The translations under genes were made by a program, and so were the position numbers. A stretch of DNA of 64,000 bases, taken from positions 24,922-88,921 of the forward strand of contig CAZXSK010000007.1 in NCBI GenBank assembly GCA_964642855.1. The letters are read 5' to 3'. Positions 24,586-33,056 of this stretch are shown piece after piece (position 1 is the stretch's first letter; every line of letters begins with the position of its first letter). The stretch comes from CAZXSK01 sp964642855. Its GTDB lineage: Bacteria > Planctomycetota > Phycisphaerae > SM23-33. The notes below the pieces were generated by a model. It saw only the letters and a list, made by a program, of their open reading frames with translations, was not told the origin of the DNA and made no database searches.

Positions 24586-25605
24586 ATGATTGTCGTCATG
24601 AAACCGGGATCCTCGCAGGAGCAGATCCAGCACGTCGTCGAGCTGGTCAACGACTATGGCCTGAAGGAGCACGTCATCTACGGCACGGACCGGACCGTGG
24701 TCGCCTGCCTGGGTGACAAGCGGGCCGTCGACAAGGGAGCCATCGAGAACGCACCGGGAGTCGACCGGATCGTCCCGATCCTGGCCCCATACAAGATGGC
24801 CTCCACCGAGGTCAAGCAGGAGAAGTCCGAAATCCGTGTCGGGCCTGCGCAGTTCCCCTTCGGCGGAACGAAGATCGGCGTCATCGCCGGGCCGTGTGCG
24901 GTAGAAAGCAGGGATCAGCTCTTGCGGACCGCGGAAGCCGTCAAGCAGGCTGGCTGCATCGGGCTGCGGGGCGGAGCCTACAAGCCCCGCACCAGTCCCT
25001 ACAGCTTCCAGGGTCTGCGCGAGGAAGGCCTGGAGATTCTCGCCGAAGCCCGCGATACAACCGGCCTGGCGATTGTCACCGAGGTCATCGGCACCGAGAC
25101 CGTCGACCTGGTCGCAGAGTACACCGACGTCCTGCAGATCGGGGCGCGCAACATGCAGCACTATCCGCTTCTGGAAGCCGTCGGCAAGGTCGACAAGCCC
25201 GTGCTGCTCAAGCGGGGCCTCTCCAGCCAGTTGGACGAATGGCTGCTGGCTGCGGAGTACATCATTAACGCCGGCAACCCGAATGTGATTCTCTGCGAGC
25301 GGGGCATCCGGGCATACGAGGATTACGTGCGCAACACGCTGCCCCTGGCTGCAGTGCCTGAGCTCCAGCGACGGACACACCTGCCGATCATTGTCGACCC
25401 CTCGCACGGAACCGGGCACTCGCACCTCGTCCCCGCCATGTGCCGCGCTGCGGTCGCCGCGGGGGCCGACGGGCTTATCGTGGAAGTGCACCACGACCCC
25501 GAGCATGCTCTGTCCGACGGGGCACAGTCCATCACGCCTAAATCGCTGATGGACCTGATGCCGGTTCTCGGGCGGATCTCCGAAGCAGTAGGCAGGGAGA
25601 GCTGA
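24586..25605 (+). CDS. aroF: 3-deoxy-7-phosphoheptulonate (DAHP) synthase, AroF/Thermotoga type
   Basis: A 339-residue enzyme that condenses PEP and erythrose 4-phosphate, the first step to chorismate. Residues 1-70 form the ferredoxin-like regulatory domain seen in Thermotoga-type enzymes (MIVVMKPGSSQEQIQHVVELV), which binds Tyr or Phe for feedback. The barrel carries GPCAVES (about 103-109), RGGAYKPRTSPYSFQG and VDPSHGTGH. AGGGAGAA before the ATG supports the start; the frame is open 19 codons further up without a site. Both feedback inhibition (from the domain) and attenuation (from the leader) may act on it. Confidence 0.95.
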   Translation: MIVVMKPGSSQEQIQHVVELVNDYGLKEHVIYGTDRTVVACLGDKRAVDKGAIENAPGVDRIVPILAPYKMASTEVKQEKSEIRVGPAQFPFGGTKIGVIAGPCAVESRDQLLRTAEAVKQAGCIGLRGGAYKPRTSPYSFQGLREEGLEILAEARDTTGLAIVTEVIGTETVDLVAEYTDVLQIGARNMQHYPLLEAVGKVDKPVLLKRGLSSQLDEWLLAAEYIINAGNPNVILCERGIRAYEDYVRNTLPLAAVPELQRRTHLPIIVDPSHGTGHSHLVPAMCRAAVAAGADGLIVEVHHDPEHALSDGAQSITPKSLMDLMPVLGRISEAVGRES

Positions 25606-25620
25606 GAAGCGAGGTTGGCA

Positions 25621-25649
25621 TTGGCGACGGACGCAGCCGAGGCTACAAT
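25621..25649 (+). promoter_or_regulatory. Promoter of comEC, placed for a leaderless mRNA
   Basis: TTGGCG, exactly 17 bases, TACAAT. The -10 ends eight bases before the ATG at 25658, so transcription should start one or two bases before the start codon. No ribosome binding site is present. Confidence 0.55.
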
Positions 25650-25657
25650 CTCGGCCG

Positions 25658-28183
25658 ATGGATGACCGCCAGACAGAGGGAGAGCTTTGCCTGCCAAGTG
25701 TCCGCCGCGCGCCGCTGGTGCCGGTGGCCCTGGCGTTGATTGCGGGAATCGTGGTGGGTAGGTTCCTGCCCATCGCCCCCCTGTTCTGGGCAATCCTCGC
25801 ATTGACAGGGCTCGGGACGGCAGCTGTTCTGCTGTTCCGCAGGGACCTGCACCTCCTCTCGGCTGTGTTCGTGTGCCTGTCCGTCGGATGCGTGGGGGCA
25901 ATCCAGGCCGGAACTTCTCACCGGACCGTCCCCCGGGGACACGTCGCCGGCTTCGTAGGCGATCGCCCGGTGCTGTTGACCCTCCAGGGCCAGGTCGTGA
26001 CCACGCCCACCGTCAGCCAACCTGCCGACCGTGAGCATCTGGGATGGCGGGGCAACCCCACCACGTCGCTTCTGGTCCAGGCCCGTCGGGTCCATGATCG
26101 TCGAGGTTGGCACGACACGAACGGGCTGGTGAAGGTATCCATCAACGCCGAATACACGCCCCTGCGAGCGGGCCACCATGTGGAACTCATCGGCAAGGCG
26201 GGGCGGTTCGGCCCGGCTGACAATCCGGGACAGTACGACCCTGCCTCCACTGCCCGAAGGCGCGGAGTGCTCGTCTGGCTGCAGGTCCCGTGCGGCCAGG
26301 GGGCGAAGGTTCTCGACAGCCAAGATGTCGCTCCGCTGGAACGTGCTCTCTGGAACGCACGATCCTCGGTCCGTCAGCCCCTGGTGGGTCCGTCGAGCCC
26401 GCACGAGTCGCGCATCGTAGCAGCGCTGGTCATCGGTGAAAGACATCCTGCGCTGCGGGCGACCAACCGCGTGATGATGCGCGCGGGCGTAGCCCATTTC
26501 CTGAGCATCTCAGGCCTTCACCTGGCCGTGTTCCTGGGCTTTGTGTACCTGCTGGCGAGATTGGGCAGACTTGGCCCGAGAGCAGCCGCCGGAGCGGTGC
26601 TGGGTATCCTCGTGGTCTACCTCCTGATCGCCGAACCCCGCGCGCCGCTGCTGCGGTCGGCACTGATGGCCGGGCTGATATGCATCGCGGCACTGCTCCA
26701 CCGACGCTACGTCGCGCTCAATGCCGTCGCAATGGCTGCGATCGTACTGCTGCTGGTGCAGCCGCTGCAGCTTTTCGAGGCGGGGTTCCAATTGTCCTTC
26801 GTGATCGTCACCGGGCTGATCCTGCTCTACAAGCCGGCAGAGCAGATCCTCTTCGGGCGATTCCTGCGCCATCGTGGCCTGATGGTTTTCCGACGCGACG
26901 AACGCCTGCGTCGCTGGGCCTACTATTCTCTCGCAAACACGGCTATCGGCATGGCCACCATGGGACTGCTCGCCTATGTCTGCGCCGCGCCGCTGGTTGC
27001 GTATCATTTCGGCATCTTCAGCCCGTACGGGGCCGTGCTCTCCCTTTTGATGTTCCCCCTGGTCCTTGCCGTACTGATACCCAGCTACCTGGCGATGGCG
27101 TTGGCCTGGCCGATGCCGAACCTCTCGGGCATGCTCTCCCGTCTTGCCGAAACGCTGGCCGGCTGGCTAGGCGGGATGATCGACGCGTTGCGGCATCTAC
27201 CCGGCTTGAGCATTCCACTGCACCCGCTCAATCTCGGCTGGCTTGTGCTGGCGTACGGCACGATCGTCGCATGGATCCTCTCACCACGCATCCGGGCCGG
27301 GCGATGTCTTGCAGCCGGGGTCACCGCATGCCTGGCCGTGGCGACGGCGTGGTCACAATGGCCCGCGTCCTGTGCCGACGGGGCGGAGCTTCACCTTGCG
27401 GACGTCGGATCGGGTCAGTGCGCTTTGCTTCACCTGCCGGCCGGGAGTTCGCTGATGATCGATGCGGGCACGAGCAGGCCCGTGGACGTCACGCGCACGA
27501 CGATCCAGCCGCTGGTCCATCACCTCCGCCTGCCAACGCCGTCGGCCTGTGTGATCTCGCATGGCAATACCGACCACTACAACGCCCTGCCCACGCTGAT
27601 CCGACAAGGCGACGTGTCGCTGGTCTATGCCAGTCCCTATCTGTCGCGAACCAACCCGGAAGACCGAAGCGAGCGCAGGCTGCTGACACTCCTCAAGGCC
27701 GAGGGGGTGGCGGTGACCACACTCGCTCGCGGTGATCACGTGCAACTCGACGAACGCACGAAGCTGGAGATCCTCTGGCCGCCCAGGCCGGGAATTCGAG
27801 ACCTCACAGCCGAGGGGTTCTCGCCCAACGACCGCGCGCTGGTAGTGCGTGTTGTCTGTGACGAGTCGAGTATCCTCCTGCCCTCGGACCTGACGGAGAT
27901 CGGTCAGCGTGAGTTGCTGAACTCCGGCGCGAACCTTCGTGCGGATGTTCTCGTCCTGCCTCACCACGGCAGCTGGAGGCCGACGCTTCGAGAATTCGTA
28001 GAGGCTGTCGATCCACGGGTGGTGCTGGTCAGCTCGTCGCGCGATCTGCGCATCTCGGACCCGCGTGCCAAAGAATTCCTGCGATGGCTGACGCGGAACA
28101 GGGCGTACTACTCGACAGCGAGCAACGGCTGGATTCGCACCCGGTTGACGCATTCGGGACCGGGTGTCCGCACGATGCGATAG
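25658..28183 (+). CDS. comEC: DNA internalization-related competence protein ComEC/Rec2
   Basis: An 841-residue membrane protein with the three usual parts. The N-terminal soluble DUF4131 part follows two or three helices. The competence domain (about 250-540) includes AGVAHFLSISGLHLAVFLGFVYL and many helices. The C-terminal metallo-beta-lactamase-like domain (about 570-830) carries HGNTDHYNAL and LPHHGS. ComEC forms the inner-membrane channel for single-stranded DNA uptake and may degrade the non-entering strand. The metal motif is intact (H..xDH), unlike that of the next gene. The start is at the ATG directly after a strong promoter. Confidence 0.93.
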   Translation: MDDRQTEGELCLPSVRRAPLVPVALALIAGIVVGRFLPIAPLFWAILALTGLGTAAVLLFRRDLHLLSAVFVCLSVGCVGAIQAGTSHRTVPRGHVAGFVGDRPVLLTLQGQVVTTPTVSQPADREHLGWRGNPTTSLLVQARRVHDRRGWHDTNGLVKVSINAEYTPLRAGHHVELIGKAGRFGPADNPGQYDPASTARRRGVLVWLQVPCGQGAKVLDSQDVAPLERALWNARSSVRQPLVGPSSPHESRIVAALVIGERHPALRATNRVMMRAGVAHFLSISGLHLAVFLGFVYLLARLGRLGPRAAAGAVLGILVVYLLIAEPRAPLLRSALMAGLICIAALLHRRYVALNAVAMAAIVLLLVQPLQLFEAGFQLSFVIVTGLILLYKPAEQILFGRFLRHRGLMVFRRDERLRRWAYYSLANTAIGMATMGLLAYVCAAPLVAYHFGIFSPYGAVLSLLMFPLVLAVLIPSYLAMALAWPMPNLSGMLSRLAETLAGWLGGMIDALRHLPGLSIPLHPLNLGWLVLAYGTIVAWILSPRIRAGRCLAAGVTACLAVATAWSQWPASCADGAELHLADVGSGQCALLHLPAGSSLMIDAGTSRPVDVTRTTIQPLVHHLRLPTPSACVISHGNTDHYNALPTLIRQGDVSLVYASPYLSRTNPEDRSERRLLTLLKAEGVAVTTLARGDHVQLDERTKLEILWPPRPGIRDLTAEGFSPNDRALVVRVVCDESSILLPSDLTEIGQRELLNSGANLRADVLVLPHHGSWRPTLREFVEAVDPRVVLVSSSRDLRISDPRAKEFLRWLTRNRAYYSTASNGWIRTRLTHSGPGVRTMR

Positions 28184-28205
28184 CCAGTTCGCGAGCAAGG
28201 CTTCC

Positions 28206-28234
28206 TTGGCGGCAACCGCGGCGACGGGTAGAAT
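28206..28234 (+). promoter_or_regulatory. Promoter of the MBL-fold gene
   Basis: TTGGCG, 17 bases, TAGAAT, with the same -35 hexamer as the comEC promoter. The AAGGAG site at 28255-28260 lies between the predicted transcription start and the TTG start codon. Confidence 0.5.
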
Positions 28235-28266
28235 TCCCGCTACACGATTTCCGGAAGGAGTGCAAC

Positions 28267-28947
28267 TTGGCTGTCGAGTATCGCATCATCAGCATCGGAA
28301 CGCTCTCCCACAATCGCCTGTGGGGCGAAGCTGGACAGGTACGCACCGCCCACGCGACGGTCACGCTGGCAGAAGACCAGGGCCGCTTGATCCTGATCGA
28401 TCCGTCGCTGCCGGGCGAGATTCTCGCCGCACGTTTCCACGAACGCACCGGGAAGCAACTGAGTGCCGTTACCGACGTGTTCTGCACGACGCTTCGCCCC
28501 GTACACCGTCGTGGCCTGCCTGCCCTGGAAGGCGCTCGCTGGTGGTGCGCGGAGGACGAACTGGAAACGTATCGCTCTCACCTTGTGGACATGCTGGACA
28601 AAGCCGAGCGTCTCTCTCCGGACGATGCCCAACAGGTGGAGGCCGACCTGCAACTGCTCGACCGCTTCGAGGCATGTCCGGAGAAGCTCACGCCCCAAGT
28701 GGGGCTGTTCCCCCTGGCCGGACCTTCCGTCGGCGGAGCGGGCCTGTTGCTCACCCCCCCAGCCAAGACCGTGGTCATCGCCGGAGATGCGGTCGTGACC
28801 GGCGAGCACCTTCGCGCGGGTCAGATCTGGCAGGGCTGCTTCAATGCCGAACAGGCGATGGAATCGTTCCGCGACGTGCTGGAAATTGCCGACGTGATCA
28901 TCCCGGGGCACGACAATGTGGTCTTTTCGCCACAGCGCTGGCTTTGA
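28267..28947 (+). CDS. Metallo-beta-lactamase-fold protein with degenerate metal site
   Basis: A protein of 226 residues from a TTG codon with AAGGAG six bases upstream; the frame is open upstream into the end of comEC. The overall fold follows MBL hydrolases: LIDPSLPG, the VFCTT strand, then IAGDAVVTGEHL and IIPGHDNVV. The main metal motif THxHxDH is replaced by TTLRPVH, so three of its four ligands are lost, while the later Asp (GDAV) and His (PGHD) remain. It is therefore either a one-metal or a non-catalytic member. GQIWQGCFNAEQAMESFRDVLEIAD resembles lactonase-like relatives. Function is unknown. Confidence 0.75.
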   Translation: MAVEYRIISIGTLSHNRLWGEAGQVRTAHATVTLAEDQGRLILIDPSLPGEILAARFHERTGKQLSAVTDVFCTTLRPVHRRGLPALEGARWWCAEDELETYRSHLVDMLDKAERLSPDDAQQVEADLQLLDRFEACPEKLTPQVGLFPLAGPSVGGAGLLLTPPAKTVVIAGDAVVTGEHLRAGQIWQGCFNAEQAMESFRDVLEIADVIIPGHDNVVFSPQRWL

Positions 28948-28962
28948 GCGAGTCAGGAGATG

Positions 28963-28968
28963 TATAAT
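28963..28968 (+). promoter_or_regulatory. -10 element TATAAT before the CNNM pair
   Basis: TATAAT preceded by TG (TGTATAAT); the predicted transcription start is near 28975. It drives the small frame at 28981 and the two CNNM genes. Confidence 0.45.
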
Positions 28969-28980
28969 CCGCCGCGTCGC

Positions 28981-29106
28981 ATGAATGATTCGGCATCGAC
29001 AGAGAGTGTTCCCCATCCCGAGGCCTGCGAGGACGATCCGTCCGAGCAACCTCCCCCCATGCCCCGATCCCTGCGCCTATGTCCCGTTCGTGAGGCCGTC
29101 TCATGA
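28981..29106 (+). CDS. Candidate 41-residue ORF coupled to the first CNNM gene
   Basis: An ATG frame of 41 codons that begins just after the predicted transcription start and stops with TGA overlapping the ATG of the CNNM gene (ATGA). The peptide is hydrophilic, acidic and proline-rich in the first half and has no known motif. Its position suggests either a real small protein or a leader that couples translation. There is no ribosome site. It fills an otherwise empty 155-base gap. Confidence 0.3.
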   Translation: MNDSASTESVPHPEACEDDPSEQPPPMPRSLRLCPVREAVS

Positions 29107-30401
29107 ACTGGGGGAGCTTCCTGCTGGACCACTTCTGGGGACTGATCGGCCTGGGCGTGCTGCTTGCCTTCTCCGGCTTTTTCAGTGGCACGGAGACGGC
29201 TTTGTTCAACCTCACGGGGGGACAGCTACATCGGCTGAGACGCTCGGAGCACTCGCTCCAGCGACTCGTTTCCTCGTTGATGGACCGACCTCGTCATACA
29301 CTCAACACGCTGCTGCTGGGCAACATGCTCGTCAACGTCGCCTATGCCGGAGACTCAGCCGTGCTCGTACTCGACCTGACCCACACCCCGGGCGTTCCAG
29401 CGTGGCAGGTGGGCGTCGCATCGTTGATCCCGCTTCTGGGATTGATCCTCCTGGGCGAGGTGACACCCAAGATGATCGCCTATCGTTTGGGCGAACGGTG
29501 GGCGGTTGTCGCGGTCGGGCCGGCTGCGCTGGCTGGCAGAATCCTCGCACCGGTTCTGCTGGTACTCGACAAGGGACTGGTATCGCCTCTGACGAAAATC
29601 CTCGCGCCGCGAGTCTCGGCGATGCGCGACATCACGGCCGATGAACTCGCCGCACTGCTGGAGGTCTCCTCTCAGCGCGGCCAACTGGATCGCGATGCCG
29701 GAGCCATGCTCCAAGGCATCGTGGAACTGACACACCTTCGCGTCAGCGAGATCATGGTGCCTCGCGTCGACATGGTCGCCTTCGACGTATCGCAGGACCC
29801 GGCCGGACTCAGAGAACTGTTCCGCCGCACGGGCCTGCGAAAGATTCCCGTCTATGAAGACGACCTGGACAACATCCTCGGCGTGATCCATGCCAAGAGG
29901 CTGTGGCTTCATCCGGACCGGACACTTCGCGACCTGACGACCGAGGTGTTCTTCGTTCCGGAGATGGCGGACCTGGAGAAAACCTTGCTGCAGTTCCGTA
30001 TCCGCCGGCGGCAGCTTGCCATCGTGGTAGATGAGTTCGGCGGAACGGCCGGGCTGGTCACGCTGGAGGACATCCTCGAGGAGATCGTCGGCGACCTGCC
30101 CGATACCGAAGGCCAGCAGGAGGGACAGGTGGTTCGGGCACTGGGAGAGAACCGCTATCTGCTCGACGGTTCGCTGGCAATCCACGACTGGGTCGATGCG
30201 TTCAAAATGGACCTGAACATCGAACGGTACAACACGATTGGCGGCTTCGTTACGTCGTTACTCGGCCGGCTGCCGCAGGTGGGGGACGTTACCCGGTACC
30301 GGAACCTGAAGTTCACGGTCGACAGCGTGCGAGGCCGACGCGTGGAAACGCTGCTTCTGGAACTCCAATCGCCATCGCCCGGAGGGGAGAAGAGCGGATG
30401 A
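29103..30401 (+). CDS. CNNM/HlyC-CorC family membrane protein with CBS pair and transporter-associated domain
   Basis: A 432-residue protein. The order is DUF21/CNNM membrane domain with four helices (about 5-190), a CBS pair (about 205-330, including ISEIMVPRVDMVAFD and VIHAKRLW), and the CorC_HlyC domain (about 345-425, with LDGSLAIHDWVDAFKMD and NTIGGFVTSLLGRLP). The conserved GETxPKxxA of the membrane domain is seen as LGEVTPKMIAYRLG. Family members export Mg2+ or Co2+, or affect Mg2+ balance. mgtE, a Mg2+ importer, is also in this window. The stop overlaps the next gene (ATGA). Confidence 0.9.
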   Translation: MNWGSFLLDHFWGLIGLGVLLAFSGFFSGTETALFNLTGGQLHRLRRSEHSLQRLVSSLMDRPRHTLNTLLLGNMLVNVAYAGDSAVLVLDLTHTPGVPAWQVGVASLIPLLGLILLGEVTPKMIAYRLGERWAVVAVGPAALAGRILAPVLLVLDKGLVSPLTKILAPRVSAMRDITADELAALLEVSSQRGQLDRDAGAMLQGIVELTHLRVSEIMVPRVDMVAFDVSQDPAGLRELFRRTGLRKIPVYEDDLDNILGVIHAKRLWLHPDRTLRDLTTEVFFVPEMADLEKTLLQFRIRRRQLAIVVDEFGGTAGLVTLEDILEEIVGDLPDTEGQQEGQVVRALGENRYLLDGSLAIHDWVDAFKMDLNIERYNTIGGFVTSLLGRLPQVGDVTRYRNLKFTVDSVRGRRVETLLLELQSPSPGGEKSG

Positions 30402-31396
30402 TCGCGGAACTCTCTCCCATGGTCGGTTGGCTGGTCTGGCCTCTCGTCATGGTCTGCGCCGCCCTGCTGGATTCGATCTACTGCGGCATGGAAACGGGGA
30501 TCTACACGCTCAACAAGATTCGTCTCGATCTTCACGCCGAGGCGGGACACCGCTCCGCCCGGTTCCTGCGGAGCATGCTCCGCAAGCCCAACAACCTCCT
30601 TGCCGTGCTGCTGATCGGGACCAACATCTGCCGCTACGCAGCCACCTTCGCGATCACGTCGATGTTCGCGATGGGCGGCGCGGGAGAAATGTCGGAGATC
30701 TATACGATCATCGTGGCGACGCCAGTGCTTTTCGTGATAGGCGACGCAGTTCCCAAGGGCGTGTTCCAGCGTCTTGGCGACCGGGTGGTCTATGCGTTCA
30801 CCTGGCTGATCCGCGTGTCGAATATCGTGTTCCGTGTCACCTTGCTTTCGCCGCTGGTAACGGCAATCTCGTCGGTTCTCATGAAGATCACCGGAGCAGC
30901 GAAGACCGACGCACCGCTTGCCCACGACGGCGTAACCGGGGCCGTCATCGAAGGCCAGGCCAGCGGAGTCCTGACGCACTTCCAGTCCGTGATGGCAGAC
31001 CGCGTCATGCGAATGCGGGACGTCAGGCTGCGGGACGTAATGATCCCGATGCAGGAAGTCGTGCGTGCACCCGCTTCGCTGGGCAGGAACGACCTGGCCA
31101 GGCTCTACGGTCAGCACGACGTCTCCCGCATCCCCCTGCTGAACGAAAGCGCGCAGGTCGTGGGCATTCTGGACGTCTACGACGTGCTGGCCACCAACGA
31201 CGACCGCCAGCCTTTCGAGAAGATGACGCCTCCCTGCGTGCTGGACTGGAAGACCCATGTAGCCGATGCGCTGTACCGGATGCGGACCGGCAAGGCGGTG
31301 ATGTCGATCGTGACAGATGGCCGGGGCAGACACGTGGGAATCATCACCATCAAGGACCTTGTCGAGGAAATCGTCGGCGAACTCCAGGCCTGGTAA
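30398..31396 (+). CDS. Second CNNM family protein, without CorC_HlyC domain
   Basis: A 332-residue paralogue of the upstream protein, translationally coupled by a four-base overlap. It has a DUF21 membrane domain with four helices (about 5-185, with VIGDAVPKGVFQRLGDR) and a CBS pair (about 205-330, with LRDVMIPMQEVVRAP and ITIKDLVEEIVGEL). It stops where the CorC_HlyC domain would begin. The two proteins may form a heterodimer, since CNNM proteins dimerise through CBS and membrane domains; this is inference. Confidence 0.88.
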   Translation: MIAELSPMVGWLVWPLVMVCAALLDSIYCGMETGIYTLNKIRLDLHAEAGHRSARFLRSMLRKPNNLLAVLLIGTNICRYAATFAITSMFAMGGAGEMSEIYTIIVATPVLFVIGDAVPKGVFQRLGDRVVYAFTWLIRVSNIVFRVTLLSPLVTAISSVLMKITGAAKTDAPLAHDGVTGAVIEGQASGVLTHFQSVMADRVMRMRDVRLRDVMIPMQEVVRAPASLGRNDLARLYGQHDVSRIPLLNESAQVVGILDVYDVLATNDDRQPFEKMTPPCVLDWKTHVADALYRMRTGKAVMSIVTDGRGRHVGIITIKDLVEEIVGELQAW

Positions 31397-31418
31397 CCGT
31401 TCCCAGCCGATCCCACCG

Positions 31419-32861
31419 CTACTCGCGTTGGTCGCAGGTCTCGCGGACGTAGTCCACCATCTTCACGCAGAGTGCGTTCTCCAACTGATCCACCGCTCCG
31501 CCCTTACGCGAAGGGATGCCGTTGACGAGAATCGAGAACGCCACGGCCGGCTTCCCGTCGGCATCCAGAATGTACCCGCTCAGCGCCGAGACTCCCGCAA
31601 GTGTACCCGTCTTCGCCACAACCCGCCCCTTGTAAGGTGCGCGAGTCAGGCGACGCCTGAGCGAGCCATCGATCCCGCAGACGGGCAGGCTCGCCTGGAA
31701 CATTCTGGCATCGTCGCCGGCTGCCAGTTGACGCAATACCGAGACGATCGCTTGGGGAGTCACGAGGTTCCTGCGGGAGTACCCGCTGCCGTCGGCCACC
31801 CGAACGTCGTTGGCGTCCAGGCCGTACGTCTTGTTGAGGACTTCCTCGGACCCGCGAGCTGAGCCCTTCCAGGTGAAGTCGCCTGACCGCAGGAACAGGC
31901 ACTCTGCTGCCAGATTCAGGCTCCGCTTGTTGGCCCGTCGGATCACGTCGCCGATCGGGGTGGACTTGCCCGAAATGAGGTCGGCGTCCTTTGTATTCAC
32001 ATCGTCGGGCCTGACGGCCTGAACGTCGCCGCGGATCTCGATGCCGGCTTTCTCCAGCCGCCCTGCAAGTACACGTCCTGCCAGAAGGTCGGGACGATCC
32101 ACAGCGACGGGATAGGGGTGAGTCTTGCCGGGCTTGACCCGCCCGCGGAGCGTAATGACGGAGTCGTCGCTGTGGAGACTTGCCCACCAGGCGGTCCGTT
32201 TGCCCGACCTGGTCTTGTCGATCACGCGAATCGCAGGCGCCTCGGGAATGACCACAGGTCGAACGCCGGAACGGGTCTTCTCGAAGCCGACCTCGATGCA
32301 GTTGTCATTGAAATTCAGCGCCGATACGGGAGCCGAATACCACCTTCGGAACTGCTTCTTCGGCCAGTCGGGGTGGCGCATCTTGTTGGGGTCCGGGACC
32401 GAAAGCACCTTCAGCCGAAACGTGGAACCACGACCCGTTTTCGCAACAGCCTTGGTTGCCCACCGATCGAACTCGGCGTAGATGGTCTCTTTCTCTTCTG
32501 CGGCAACGACCGGGTCTCCAAGGGTCGGATCACCATCCCCAGCCAGCAGCAGTTCGTCGCCACATAGATACAGAGCCGTCGCGAAACGGAAGGATCCGCC
32601 AAGTTTCGTCAGTGCCACAGCCGAGGTCAGGATCTTCTGGTTGCTGGCAGGAATGCGACGGATCGACTGGTTAACGGCCATCAGTTCCCCGCCTGAGTCA
32701 AGCTCCATGGCGTAGACTCCAAGCCCCTCGGAGAAGCTACCCGCGTGCAGCGAGACCAGTGCCAGCGCCTGGTTCTGGAGCCTGGGCGGATCTGCCCCTG
32801 CAGTCGCCGGGAAAGCAACCAGCAGTGAGATCAGCAGCCAATTTCGCTTTCGATTGATCAT
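31419..32861 (-). CDS. dacB: D-alanyl-D-alanine carboxypeptidase/endopeptidase DacB (PBP4, family S13)
   Basis: A 480-residue exported serine peptidase with a signal peptide at residues 1-23. The three active-site motifs are S73-NQK (PASNQK), SLN in KRSLNLAAECLF, and KTG in VVAKTGTLAG. PBP4 removes terminal D-Ala and cleaves cross-links in peptidoglycan, so this organism has a working wall, as also shown by murA. Length and domain order fit the family. It faces the second CNNM gene tail to tail. Confidence 0.93.
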   Translation of the reverse strand: MINRKRNWLLISLLVAFPATAGADPPRLQNQALALVSLHAGSFSEGLGVYAMELDSGGELMAVNQSIRRIPASNQKILTSAVALTKLGGSFRFATALYLCGDELLLAGDGDPTLGDPVVAAEEKETIYAEFDRWATKAVAKTGRGSTFRLKVLSVPDPNKMRHPDWPKKQFRRWYSAPVSALNFNDNCIEVGFEKTRSGVRPVVIPEAPAIRVIDKTRSGKRTAWWASLHSDDSVITLRGRVKPGKTHPYPVAVDRPDLLAGRVLAGRLEKAGIEIRGDVQAVRPDDVNTKDADLISGKSTPIGDVIRRANKRSLNLAAECLFLRSGDFTWKGSARGSEEVLNKTYGLDANDVRVADGSGYSRRNLVTPQAIVSVLRQLAAGDDARMFQASLPVCGIDGSLRRRLTRAPYKGRVVAKTGTLAGVSALSGYILDADGKPAVAFSILVNGIPSRKGGAVDQLENALCVKMVDYVRETCDQRE

Positions 32862-32924
32862 GAGAGCATCCCTGCAGAACGCGTCGCTTGTTCACGAAGG
32901 AGGCGCGACGGCGTCAATCTCCCA

Positions 32925-33002
32925 TAAGCGCAATATTATCAATAATTTGCATATGATTCAGAGATATTGATCCTTGTGGATTATTCCGCGCATCCATACA
33001 AT
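32925..33002 (+). promoter_or_regulatory. AT-rich control region and promoter between dacB and the PilZ gene
   Basis: The 195-base divergent gap holds an unusually AT-rich island (about 32925-32970) with a small inverted repeat, ATTAT-CA-ATAAT. A promoter for the PilZ gene follows: TTGTGG (32974-32979), 17 bases, TACAAT (32997-33002). The AT-rich part could be an UP element or a protein-binding site. Confidence 0.4.
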
Positions 33003-33056
33003 GTTGCCGTTGCGTCTTCCGATATCTCAGGAGAACGGGCTTCAACGGAGTCAGCC

